Positions 1 to 6,596 are shown, counted from the stretch's first letter. The stretch is 7,500 nt of DNA from Pseudomonas sp. (GCA_029240955.1 JARDZH010000075.1:1-7500), one strand, 5' to 3'. The notes: generated from the sequence alone by a model not told the origin. Numbers and translations are program-made.

Positions 1-368
1 GAACGCAGGGTCTGCAATTGTTCGGACTGCTGCTGGTGTTGTTCCTTGAGCCGCTGAGCCTCGCGCACGGCGGTGCGGAAGTCCTTGGCCAGCGCCTTGG
101 TCGGAACGCCCGTGGCGGCAAACTGTTGGCTGAGCGCCCGCACTTTCTCGCGGGCTGAGGTGAGGGCGGTTTCGGTCTGCTCAGCGGCGGCGCGTTGGGT
201 GCGCCAGGCGCTGACGTCTTTCTGCTGAGCGTTGAGTTCCTTGAGGCGGTCGCGCGCGTCCTTGAGTGCGCGGGCAGCGCCAATGCTGCCCTTGTCGATG
301 GCCTTCAGGGGACCGCTCGCCCGGTCAATCGCGTTGAGCAGTACCTGAAGTTTTAAATCATTGGCCAT
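1..368 (-). CDS. T: Tape-measure protein gpT, N-terminal 122 residues
   Basis: This is the beginning of the tail length-determining protein, which continues beyond the left edge. It starts MANDLKLQVLLNAIDRASGP, then LKAIDKGSIGAARALKDARD, both matching P2-like tape measures. From about residue 35 the sequence is a charged, Gln- and Ala-rich helix (RDRLKELNAQQKDVSAWRTQ onward) with heptad-like hydrophobic spacing, consistent with the coiled coil that fills the tube. The segment FAATGVPTKALAKDFRTAVR at about residues 81-100 is also typical. The ATG at 368 has GGAG eight bases upstream and lies 11 bases inside the end of the E' frame. The frame is open to base 1. Later parts, such as hydrophobic segments, cannot be seen. 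Confidence 0.94.
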   Translation of the reverse strand, partial: MANDLKLQVLLNAIDRASGPLKAIDKGSIGAARALKDARDRLKELNAQQKDVSAWRTQRAAAEQTETALTSAREKVRALSQQFAATGVPTKALAKDFRTAVREAQRLKEQHQQQSEQLQTLR

Positions 369-818
369 CGGTGGAACTCCGCACTCTGGCGCGCTCACGC
401 CAGTCCATCAGTTCTTGCAGGCCCAACTGGTCCATATCAGCCGGCGCCCAGTGAAAGACCACGGCCAAATCGGCCATGGCGTCCTCTACGCAACGAGGGA
501 GGCGTCCGTCTTCACCGACCTCTGCAACAAAAAATGCGCAACCTTGTTGCCGCAGGCGAGCAGATCGGCCGGGTCCATGCCGGCGGCTTCGGTGGCGGTG
601 ATGCTCGGCGAGGTGATGCGCGGCAGCACCTTCAGCAGGGCGGCAACGTCGAGGTTCAGCAGATCCACCAGGTGCACCCCGCGCAGTTCGCCGGATGATG
701 GTTTGCGCAGGGTGAGGCTGGTCATGTAGGACTTGCCGCGAACGATAGGCGTGTCGAGGTTGATCGTGTTGTCATCTACTGCCGGGAGAACTTCGGTATT
801 GGTGTCTTCGGTGTTCAT
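358..818 (-). CDS. E': Frameshifted tail assembly chaperone E-E' (GpE extension)
   Basis: This is the predicted -1 frameshift product: E residues 1-97, then 56 residues read in the -1 frame from 528 to a TGA at 358-360, 153 residues in all. The extension has the GpE (E') signature: AMADLAVVFHWAPADMDQLG followed by LQELMDWRERARVRS. The Trp of FHW and the ELMDWRERA block are the most diagnostic. The -1 frame has no recognisable E' start of its own upstream of this homology, which supports synthesis as a fusion. In P2-type phages the longer form bridges the tape measure and tube subunits at a low ratio to E. The stop lies 11 bases inside the start of T, so tape-measure translation is probably coupled to frameshifted ribosomes. 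The sequence support is strong; efficiency is unknown. Confidence 0.87.
486..818 (-). CDS. E: Tail assembly chaperone gpE, unshifted product
   Basis: This is the 110-residue zero-frame product of the tail assembly chaperone gene. In P2, E and its frameshifted form E-E' bind the tape-measure protein during tube assembly and are absent from the finished tail. The sequence shows an acidic, low-complexity N-terminus (about residues 1-22). It is followed by the conserved core GKSYMTSLTLRKPSSGELRG, VHLVDLLNLDVAALLKVLPR and ITATEAAGMDPADLLACG, which resembles phage tail assembly chaperone E proteins. The ATG at 818 has GGAG six bases upstream. Codons 96-97 form the slippery TTT TTG, and the zero frame runs 13 codons past them to a TAG at 486-488. 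It sits between the tube and tape-measure genes, as in P2. Confidence 0.92.
   Translation of the reverse strand: MNTEDTNTEVLPAVDDNTINLDTPIVRGKSYMTSLTLRKPSSGELRGVHLVDLLNLDVAALLKVLPRITSPSITATEAAGMDPADLLACGNKVAHFLLQRSVKTDASLVA
528..534 (-). other. Slippery heptamer T TTT TTG for -1 frameshifting in E
   Basis: On the minus strand the E frame reads CAT TTT TTG, giving the heptamer T TTT TTG with the correct zero-frame phase for simultaneous -1 slippage. This is the same heptamer type used in the P2 E/E' frameshift. After slippage the next codon is GTT at 528-526. I could not identify a convincing downstream stem or pseudoknot; only a four-base-pair CCTC/GAGG stem is visible nearby. Confidence 0.85.
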
Positions 819-851
819 GTGTTGCTCCAGGTAATGGTTTTAGTAAGGAGT

Positions 852-1367
852 TCAAAGGCCGATGGCGGAACGCTGTTTCTCCAGCATGTCCACGCCGTTG
901 ACCTTCTCGATGAAGTTGAGCAAGTCAATCTCGATGATGTCTTCGTTGTCGACGATCAGCTTGTAGTAGCTGCAAGTCGTGGTGATGCTGTGTTCGGTGT
1001 CTTCACCGGGCGCCGCGTCGCCCATCTCGATGGTTTCGTGACGGCCACGCACGATGATTTCCACGGCGCTGATTTCGCCGGTGTCGTCCTGCTGGAAAGA
1101 GCCGGCAAAGCGCAGCTGCACGCCGGACGCGTTGACACTGCCGAACTGCCGAAGCGCGATCAGATCCAGCCCGCCGGTTTTCCATTCGAACTGGATGCCA
1201 TCATCGGAGAAGCCGAGGTCAGCCTTGACCGGGCCGTTCATGCCGCCGCCGCGATAGCTTTCCATCTTGCGACCGAGCGGCGGCGGAGTGACGCTTTTGG
1301 CAATGCCCTGGTAGGTGTTGCCGTCATTGAACAGGTTCATGTTTTTGAGTTTGCGAGGCATGGCCAT
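852..1367 (-). CDS. FII: Major tail tube protein FII
   Basis: This 171-residue protein polymerises into the rigid inner tube beneath the sheath. It is almost exactly the length of P2 FII (172) and begins MAMPRKLKNMNLFNDGNTYQ, the recognisable FII N-terminus. Other family segments are VTPPPLGRKMESYRGGGMNG (about residues 26-45), FEWKTGGLDLIALRQFG and the C-terminal SYYKLIVDNEDIIEIDLLN, which leads into the last strand and MLEKQRSAIGL. The first ATG at 1367 is used because GGAG lies nine bases upstream and homologues start MAMPRKL. It lies 46 bases after FI and 33 bases before E, in the fixed FI-FII-E order of P2 and R-pyocin clusters. Confidence 0.97.
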   Translation of the reverse strand: MAMPRKLKNMNLFNDGNTYQGIAKSVTPPPLGRKMESYRGGGMNGPVKADLGFSDDGIQFEWKTGGLDLIALRQFGSVNASGVQLRFAGSFQQDDTGEISAVEIIVRGRHETIEMGDAAPGEDTEHSITTTCSYYKLIVDNEDIIEIDLLNFIEKVNGVDMLEKQRSAIGL

Positions 1368-1390
1368 GGGGTTGGTCTCCGGGGTACGGA

Positions 1391-1406
1391 CTCCCCCGCA
1401 GGGGAG
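1391..1406 (-). other. Short perfect stem-loop between FI and FII
   Basis: CTCCCC and GGGGAG form a perfect six-base stem with a four-base loop inside the 46-base gap between sheath and tube genes. No T-run follows, so read-through into FII is expected. It may protect or punctuate the mRNA between two highly expressed structural genes. This is a small structure and its function is a guess. Confidence 0.45.
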
Positions 1407-1413
1407 CGCCGAT

Positions 1414-2583
1414 TCAGGCGTTCACTTTGCTGGCGAACTGGATCAGGTAGCGGTCGGTGATGCGCTGGCGAAGGGTCAGGTCTTCCAGCGGCGGCACGGG
1501 CGTGTAGTCGTAATCGAGGTAGAGTTTGCCGGCCTTGAGCGTGTCCTTGTCGTTGATGTCCTCTGGATACCAGCAGTCGCCGCCGATCAGGTAGCCGCGG
1601 CCGACCATTTCGCGAAACTTGGCTTTGATGCTCTCGATCATGTCGCGCACCAGGGACGGGTGCATGGGCCTGTCTACGGCCCACATCTGCGCTTCGGCCA
1701 TGGTGTCAGCGAGGATCTGCGCGGTGCGGGTGTAGTTCTCGAAAGCGAACAGCGGATCGTCGCTGCATGTGCGGCTACCCCAGAAGCGAAAACCACCTTC
1801 GTTGATCAGGGTGGTGACTTCGTTGCCGTTGAGGTAGTTGGCATCGGTGGCCGGGTTTTGCAGATCCCAGAACACGTCGGCGCTGATGCCGGTAACGCCG
1901 TTGACCGCGACGTTGGACAGGGTTTTGTGCCAGCCCACTTCCTGATCGATCTTGGCGCGAAGACCGAGGGCACGGGCGACAGCCGAGGCTTTCACCGTGG
2001 CGCTGGTGACGGTGTCCCAGTTCTGGAAGTCCGGCCAGATCACCATCACTTCGCGGGCGCCGAAGTTCTCGCGATAGGCGACAGCTTCTTCCTTGGTTTT
2101 GCAGTCCCAGGCGCTGACATAACTGAAGGCGCGTAGTTGTTGGGCAATGCTCGCCAGAGCGGTGGCCACCGGTTGGCTGTCGAGGCCTGGCACGCCGAGG
2201 ATGCGCGGCACCATACCGACTTTGGTCTTTGCGGCGAGCAACGCTTTCATGCCGGTGTATTTGCCATCGGCGGTGGTGGTCCCGATCAACGCGCTGGCCG
2301 TTTCCGCCTCGGTGGCGCCTGCCTTGACGCGCACGACGATGGTGTAGGGCTTGGTCTGGTCAGCGATGGCTTGCAGGCTGGCGGCGAGGGTGCCGGTGGT
2401 ACCGGCTTTGCCGACGGCGGTCTGCACGTTGGTGAGCAGCACCGGGGTGTCGAGGGGGAAGACGGTAGCGTCGGCATCGTCGGCCGTGCAGACCATGCCG
2501 ATGACGGCGGTGGGGATGGTGCGAATGGGGCGGGTGCCGTCGTTGAGTTCGAGCACCCGCACGCCGTGAAGATAATCGGCCAT
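1414..2583 (-). CDS. FI: Contractile tail sheath protein FI
   Basis: This 389-residue protein is the sheath subunit that surrounds the tube and contracts to drive it through the target envelope. The length is close to P2 FI (396). It starts MADYLHGVRVLELNDGTRPI, a near-signature N-terminus, followed by IRTIPTAVIGMVCTADDAD and FPLDTPVLLTNVQTAVGKAG. The sheath core is seen in VGWHKTLSNVAVNGVTGISA (about residues 197-216) and LINEGGFRFWGSRTCSDDPL (about 249-268). The C-terminal domain includes GGDCWYPEDINDKDTLKAGK and DYTPVPPLEDL. I chose the ATG at 2583 rather than the upstream in-frame ATG at 2619, because MADYLHGV matches the family N-terminus and an AGG lies seven bases away. The gap of 90 bases before it is the largest in the window, so this gene may open a second transcription or translation block. 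Confidence 0.97.
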   Translation of the reverse strand: MADYLHGVRVLELNDGTRPIRTIPTAVIGMVCTADDADATVFPLDTPVLLTNVQTAVGKAGTTGTLAASLQAIADQTKPYTIVVRVKAGATEAETASALIGTTTADGKYTGMKALLAAKTKVGMVPRILGVPGLDSQPVATALASIAQQLRAFSYVSAWDCKTKEEAVAYRENFGAREVMVIWPDFQNWDTVTSATVKASAVARALGLRAKIDQEVGWHKTLSNVAVNGVTGISADVFWDLQNPATDANYLNGNEVTTLINEGGFRFWGSRTCSDDPLFAFENYTRTAQILADTMAEAQMWAVDRPMHPSLVRDMIESIKAKFREMVGRGYLIGGDCWYPEDINDKDTLKAGKLYLDYDYTPVPPLEDLTLRQRITDRYLIQFASKVNA

Positions 2584-2590
2584 GGATTTG

Positions 2591-2622
2591 CCTGCGCAGT
2601 AAATGAGATGACAGTGCACAGG
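2591..2622 (-). promoter_or_regulatory. Inverted repeat covering the sheath-gene ribosome-binding site
   Basis: On the minus strand CCTGTGCA (2615-2622) can pair with TGCGCAGG (2591-2598) over eight positions, one of them a G-U pair, with a 16-base loop. The 3' arm contains the AGG that serves as ribosome-binding site for the sheath ATG at 2583, seven bases away. The leader could therefore tune sheath translation. It might also be part of a protein-binding site. The repeat is visible; the regulation is inferred. Confidence 0.4.
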
Positions 2623-2663
2623 CTGCCGCGCGCGCGCCGGAAGGGCGAGGGCGCGGACTTGTA

Positions 2664-2692
2664 GGGAACGGCGCTACAGGACAGCGCCTCCC
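2664..2692 (-). other. Stem-loop across the stop codon of the fibre-assembly gene
   Basis: On the minus strand GGGA-GGCGCT pairs with AGCGCC-(GT)-TCCC. This gives ten base pairs interrupted by a two-base bulge around a seven-base loop, with the TAG stop in the loop and 3' arm. No T-run follows on the minus strand, so it is not a standard intrinsic terminator. Plausible roles are RNA stabilisation, pausing or partial attenuation between the fibre and sheath modules. The pairing is read directly; the function is unknown. Confidence 0.5.
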
Positions 2693-3255
2693 GTTGAGAC
2701 CGATGACGATTCGGTAGTTGGTGTCCTTGAGTCCGGCCAACCTTCATTGAGCATCTCATCGTGATACTCGCCGGCTTCAATCGCCTGCAACAATGCATGC
2801 TCGCGGTCAAAACATGCCTGAACGTGTGCACGCACGGCCTTGGCTATGGCAATAATTTGCGCCGACCCGATCTCGACGAAACCGGCGGCCGTTTTGAAGT
2901 TGCAGCGATAGTCCGGATCAAGCACTGCGGACAATCCGGTGCTGGCAATCAACGCCTGGCTGTCGCGTGTCGTCTCGATGGACAGCCCTTCGACTGTGAC
3001 GCCGGAGCCCTCCCGCCTGAAACGCTCGGCGGCGATAATTTCACTGAGCGGTTCAGGAACCACGATGGGCAACCCTGGCGGTGAAAATTGCCACGCTCCG
3101 TCCATCTCGATCGCTTTCCAGCCAATGGCCGGCGCTGGCTCGATGCCGTCCATACACACCCAGATCATGGAGGGGTGATACATCGTCGAGATATCGTCAC
3201 TCACCTCGATAAACTCAAACACCTGATCGGCATAGATCCGCGCATAAATACTCAT
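2674..3255 (-). CDS. Tail-fibre assembly protein, DUF4376 type (gpG position)
   Basis: This 193-residue protein follows the fibre directly and probably acts as its folding or assembly partner. The N-terminal 60 residues carry spaced aromatics (MIWVCMDG, IGWKAIEMDGAWQFSPPG) typical of small fibre-assembly proteins. Residues 76-162 resemble the DUF4376 domain: AERFRREGSGVTVEG, RDSQALIASTGLSAVLDPDY and SAQIIAIAKAVRAHVQACFD. The last 17 residues are Ser/Thr-rich and look disordered. I chose the ATG at 3255: it overlaps the fibre stop as ATGA and lies five bases from a near-perfect GAGGAG at 3261-3266, whereas the upstream GTG at 3261 would sit on that site. It is not similar by eye to P2 gpG, so a gene symbol is withheld. 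The chaperone role comes from position and family, not from a catalytic motif. Confidence 0.82.
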   Translation of the reverse strand: MSIYARIYADQVFEFIEVSDDISTMYHPSMIWVCMDGIEPAPAIGWKAIEMDGAWQFSPPGLPIVVPEPLSEIIAAERFRREGSGVTVEGLSIETTRDSQALIASTGLSAVLDPDYRCNFKTAAGFVEIGSAQIIAIAKAVRAHVQACFDREHALLQAIEAGEYHDEMLNEGWPDSRTPTTESSSVSTGGAVL

Positions 3256-5069
3256 GTCCACTCCTCAACATCGACCCAGCCATCAGCACCATGGCCACCA
3301 CGCAAATGAGCAGGGTAGGAAGGAAGCGCAACAGCACCGCCACCACCCGCACCCGGATTGACCGCATCAGCCCCCTGCGAGCTGGTTGAGATTGAGTTAC
3401 CACCCGGCCCCATTTCGCTCGCACCGCCCTCGCCAGACACGACAAAATCCGTCTTTGGCCCAATGACGCCACCGCCACCCTTGCCCGAACCGTTCTTGAT
3501 AGTCGCGCCGACTGCCGGCTGTGAATTCGGGGTCTGGCCGAGGTAAAGCGGCGGCACCACGTTCGCCGACAACCCGCCACCGATTCCACCTGGCGCGGTG
3601 ACATGTGACCCGAACGAAGTGGCGCCGCCGTTATTACCCGGACCAACCTGTACACCGGTGCCGCCCTTGCCGATCGTGACCATCACACCGTCAAAACCGT
3701 TGTAGATCCACGTGTCGAACGGCGCGCCCGCACCGCCACCGCAACCGGCGGAAACCTGGCCGCTCGCGGTTGATGCTGCACCGCCGCCAGCAGCGCCTGC
3801 TCCCTGCCCCTTGACCCGGATTTTGTTTGTTCCGGGCGTCGAGTTATAAACCTGCGTCACACGGATTCGACGCGTACCGATCAGACGCCCCGTTGCCTTG
3901 CGCACTTCATCTGCCAGAACGCCGACGTCAATCACGCCTTGGTTAACCGGCGTACTCCACGCCTTGATACACCACATCACCGCGACGTTACGCGGCCGGG
4001 CGACGCCTCCGCCGGAAGGGTACGCACCAGCGGTTACGCCCGCTGTCGTGTAAGAGATTCCGACGTTGGGATAATCCGAATCCTTATAGGTATCCGCCTG
4101 AGCCTCGACCGCCGTAGCGCGTGCGATATCAACCGATGCGCCGCCGCTATAGTTGCTGTCAAACACCACGAGCGTGCCGAGCTGGGCGCTGCCAATCGCT
4201 CGCCCCGTATCAATTCCCCGGCCATGATCCCAACCACGCAAGAACTCAGCGCGCATATCCGGCAGACGGAAATTGCCGGCGCCCTCGTTGCCCTTGTTGA
4301 AAGCGGTCCCGAGATAAGCCGACAGATCAGGATAGACGGTGCTGCTCTTCACGCTGCCATCCAGCTCAACAAAGCCGGCCGGCATCTTGTTCAGCGGGAA
4401 CGACACGACGGTGCCCACCGGCATTGCCGTCGCTTTGGCAATCAGCTCGTCTATTTCGGCCGCTGTGTAGGTGTCCTTGATGCCCATCGCGGCCAGTGTG
4501 TCCGGGTTATCTCCCGACAGCACGACCCCTCTATTATCGATCTTGACGCGAGTGAATTGCCCCGCCTGTTTGTCTGCGGGCAGCGCGCTTTTTACCGAGT
4601 CATCGACATATTTCCGTGTCGCCAGCACCACCGATGGATCAATCTTCAACTGAATGTTCGACGTGCCGCTGGTGATGATGTGCATCCGCACCACCTGGTT
4701 GCGTCCAGAGCCTTGGGCGAGTAGAGGCTTGTAGCTCGGCGCGACGTTGGCAACGGCGCTAAACACGCCGTCCTTGTCTTCAAGGGCGAGTTCACGAATC
4801 CACCAGCCACCGACGTCGGGCGGCAACACCAGCTCGGCAATCAGGATGTTTTCATCGGTAGGTGAAACGAACAATTGGTTGATCTGAGCGCGATACCGCT
4901 GATTGATCAACTTGGTCTGAGAAGGACTCGGTACCGGGTCGGTGCCATTGGCGTCGCCAATCAGCATATGGCTCGGCTCCCACGGAATACCGAGGGCGTC
5001 GCAGTTGGTTTTCTTGGCGGCGCCCTGCGTCGTCAGCATGCCGCCGAAAATAGAATTCTGATCAACCAT
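3252..5069 (-). CDS. H: Tail fibre (gpH position) with collar domain and glycine-rich tip
   Basis: This 605-residue fibre is expected to recognise the target cell surface. Residues 1-155 match the DUF3751 N-terminal fibre region that attaches to the baseplate (MVDQNSIFGGMLTTQGAAKK; DVGGWWIRELALEDKDGV; ending near LATRKYVDD). Residues 160-212 form a short shaft or linker (FTRVKIDNRGVVLSGDNPDT). Residues 216-280 are a phage tail-collar domain (MPVGTVVSFPLNKMPAGFVE, then GNFRLPDMRAEFLRGWDHGR), and a segment ending RPRNVAVMWCIKAW (358-371) closes it. From about residue 398 the protein becomes glycine-rich with dispersed GGG runs, resembling the Gly_rich_2 domain of Pseudomonas tail proteins, probably the adhesin tip. 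I preferred the ATG at 5069 over one at 5081 because homologous fibres start MVDQNS-like; neither has a strong ribosome-binding site, so coupling to I is likely. The fold and receptor role of the tip are inferred. Confidence 0.93.
   Translation of the reverse strand: MVDQNSIFGGMLTTQGAAKKTNCDALGIPWEPSHMLIGDANGTDPVPSPSQTKLINQRYRAQINQLFVSPTDENILIAELVLPPDVGGWWIRELALEDKDGVFSAVANVAPSYKPLLAQGSGRNQVVRMHIITSGTSNIQLKIDPSVVLATRKYVDDSVKSALPADKQAGQFTRVKIDNRGVVLSGDNPDTLAAMGIKDTYTAAEIDELIAKATAMPVGTVVSFPLNKMPAGFVELDGSVKSSTVYPDLSAYLGTAFNKGNEGAGNFRLPDMRAEFLRGWDHGRGIDTGRAIGSAQLGTLVVFDSNYSGGASVDIARATAVEAQADTYKDSDYPNVGISYTTAGVTAGAYPSGGGVARPRNVAVMWCIKAWSTPVNQGVIDVGVLADEVRKATGRLIGTRRIRVTQVYNSTPGTNKIRVKGQGAGAAGGGAASTASGQVSAGCGGGAGAPFDTWIYNGFDGVMVTIGKGGTGVQVGPGNNGGATSFGSHVTAPGGIGGGLSANVVPPLYLGQTPNSQPAVGATIKNGSGKGGGGVIGPKTDFVVSGEGGASEMGPGGNSISTSSQGADAVNPGAGGGGAVALPSYPAHLRGGHGADGWVDVEEWT
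3261..3266 (-). promoter_or_regulatory. Ribosome-binding site deciding the fibre-assembly gene start
   Basis: GAGGAG reads on the minus strand five bases before the ATG at 3255. It excludes the in-frame GTG at 3259-3261, which would overlap the site. It is one of the strongest ribosome-binding sites in the window and lies inside the last codons of the fibre gene. Confidence 0.8.
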
Positions 5070-5685
5070 GGGGATACACATCCAGTTCGTCGAGGGTGTA
5101 AAGGCTTACGCCGCTGTAACCCCGGATCGCGACATCGATGTCCGGGTTGTTCCAGGGGTACACGTCGATTTCATCGCCGTCGTAAACAGCGAAACCAACG
5201 AAGGCGTCGAGTTTGGTTTCAAGCACGATGTCGAGACCGGTCAGGTGCCGGGTGAGGGGTTTTGCGTCGTCGATCAGCCAGACCAATTCCTGGTACATCG
5301 CTTCGGTGATGCCGGAGTCGAGAACGCCGATGCGCAAGGCGAAGGTGCCCGGTGTGCCGGGGGGAACGGTTTGCCACCATTCGGCGACCTCGATCAGATA
5401 GCCGAGCGGTTCAACGACCCGGCGCAAAGCGCCGATGGTGCCCTTGTGCGAGTGCACGTAATACGCGGCACGGCAGGCTGCACGCTTGGCGGCTTCTGAC
5501 CATTTGCTGTCCCAGCGATCGACCGAAAACGCCCAGGCCAGGTACGGCAATAAGGGCAGGGGACACAGGTCAGGGTTGTAGAGCGTGCGCAACGGAATTG
5601 GTACGCGCTGGATTTCTGCCAAGGCCTGCGCGGCTTGGCGCTCCAGTGGTGTCGAATTGCCCGGCAGCAGGGGTTGGTAGGTCAT
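5062..5685 (-). CDS. I: Tail protein gpI
   Basis: This 207-residue protein belongs to the Tail_P2_I family, a baseplate component that with J anchors the tail fibre. Family segments include LLPGNSTPLERQAAQALAEI near the N-terminus, LPLLPYLAWAFSVDRWDS at about residues 43-60, and the cysteine-containing AACRAAYYVHSHKGTIGALR at about 69-88. The C-terminus has two short related motifs, DEIDVYPW and LDELDVYP, inside an acidic, aromatic-rich tail. I chose the ATG at 5685, which overlaps the J stop as TGATG and sits seven bases from a GGGGG ribosome-binding site at 5693-5697. A GTG one codon upstream (5688) is possible but only four bases from that site. The 3' end overlaps the tail-fibre start by eight bases. 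Confidence 0.95.
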   Translation of the reverse strand: MTYQPLLPGNSTPLERQAAQALAEIQRVPIPLRTLYNPDLCPLPLLPYLAWAFSVDRWDSKWSEAAKRAACRAAYYVHSHKGTIGALRRVVEPLGYLIEVAEWWQTVPPGTPGTFALRIGVLDSGITEAMYQELVWLIDDAKPLTRHLTGLDIVLETKLDAFVGFAVYDGDEIDVYPWNNPDIDVAIRGYSGVSLYTLDELDVYPHG

Positions 5686-6596
5686 CACTCAACCCCCAAT
5701 GTCAGTTCCACGTTCGTGCAATACGGCGCCTGGTACTTGGTGGCGACGATATCTTCCCAGTCTTCCAGCACTACTTTGCGTACGCCCTCAACGTGCAGCG
5801 CGGCATGCACGATGGATTCGGATACCTCCAGTGCCAGGCGTCGGCGCTGATGCACAAACTGGAGCAACTGGGCTTCGGCTGCTGCAAGCACTAGTTCGGT
5901 TTCCGGCCCGTTGGTGAGTGGGTAGATCTTGGCCTTGATTTGGTAGTTGATGATCTCCGCGCCTTGCACGGTCAGGCGATCTGCAACTGGTCGACGGTCG
6001 TCGTCGCTAAGGTAGGCCTTGACCTGATCGAGCAGTGCCGGCGACGCGGTGCCATCGCCCAGCACGGATTGCACGGTGACCACGGCTTCGGCCGGGGCCG
6101 GGCTTTCGGCAGTGGCGTCGGCGACCTGACCGTCAGCGGACCGGGCGTGGAAGATGTAGCTGTTGCGCGGGCCGGCGGTGCTGAGGCCTTCCCAGGCCAT
6201 TTGTGCACGTTCGCGCAGGCTGTCGTCGCTTTCCATTAGCTTGGGGAGGGGTGGCACGGCAGTCTGGTTTGCAGCTTGAATGACCAGGCGCTTCACGTTG
6301 AAGTTGGCGGCGAGCTGTTCGAGGTCGGTGCCTTTGGCCAGGGCAAGCATATTGGCGACGGATGCTTCATTGACCCGCTGACGCCAGACGGTTTCGCGGT
6401 AGGCGTTTTCCTCGAGTAATTTGGTCAGCGGCTCCGACTCCATGTTGAGGCGGGCGGCAATCTCGGCTTGTTCCTCAGCGGGCCAGAGGCTGACGGCGTA
6501 GGCCTTGCGCTCGGCGAGGATCTGCTCGTAATCGATCTGTTCGACGATCTGCGGCGCTGGTAGTTGGCCGAGGTCGATGGCGACGAAAGTATTCAT
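5685..6596 (-). CDS. J: Baseplate assembly protein gpJ
   Basis: This 303-residue protein is of the Baseplate_J family, a wedge component that forms the periphery of the baseplate and connects it to the fibre-bearing proteins. The length fits P2 J. Recognisable family segments are NMLALAKGTDLEQLAANFNV (about residues 82-101), STAGPRNSYIFHARSADGQV (about 139-158) and DDDRRPVADRLTVQGAEI (about 188-205). These lie in the middle and C-terminal parts typical of the family. The ATG at 6596 has a strong Shine-Dalgarno sequence, GGGAGG at 6603-6608, spaced six bases away. The start overlaps the W stop (ATGA), and the J stop overlaps the start region of I. This arrangement implies coupled translation and fixed stoichiometry with W and I. 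Confidence 0.96.
   Translation of the reverse strand: MNTFVAIDLGQLPAPQIVEQIDYEQILAERKAYAVSLWPAEEQAEIAARLNMESEPLTKLLEENAYRETVWRQRVNEASVANMLALAKGTDLEQLAANFNVKRLVIQAANQTAVPPLPKLMESDDSLRERAQMAWEGLSTAGPRNSYIFHARSADGQVADATAESPAPAEAVVTVQSVLGDGTASPALLDQVKAYLSDDDRRPVADRLTVQGAEIINYQIKAKIYPLTNGPETELVLAAAEAQLLQFVHQRRRLALEVSESIVHAALHVEGVRKVVLEDWEDIVATKYQAPYCTNVELTLGVE

Noticed and set aside
819..1460. 213-codon plus-strand frame opposite the tube gene
   Set aside because: It is antisense to FII, which is unmistakable, and has no domain or ribosome-binding support.
1315..2136. 273-codon plus-strand reading frame antisense to the sheath gene
   Set aside because: It is a shadow of FI, a confident sheath gene. 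Its composition (Gly, Val, His, Ala) is the usual antisense artefact of GC-rich genes, and it has no recognised domain.
2584..2619. In-frame upstream ATG extending the sheath by 12 residues
   Set aside because: The extra residues (MHCHLIYCAGKS) do not resemble any sheath N-terminus, while MADYLHGV at 2583 does.
2664..2692. Intrinsic terminator
   Set aside because: The stem is good but no T-run follows on either strand, so it is listed only as a stem-loop.
2286..2831. 181-codon minus-strand frame overlapping FI and the fibre-assembly gene
   Set aside because: It is out of frame with both real genes and rich in Pro, Ser, Arg and Cys, as expected for a shifted frame.
3215..3655. 146-codon minus-strand frame with a hydrophobic stretch near the fibre 3' end
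   Set aside because: The apparent membrane segment is an out-of-frame reading of the glycine-rich tip region and the start of the next gene. It is unlikely to be real.
3939..4724. 261-codon plus-strand reading frame antisense to the fibre gene
   Set aside because: It is Arg/His/Ala-rich with no recognisable family and lies wholly opposite the collar and linker of the fibre. A GC-rich shadow.
5070..5081. In-frame upstream ATG extending the fibre by four residues
   Set aside because: MCIP has no family support, and the ATG at 5069 gives the expected MVDQNS start.
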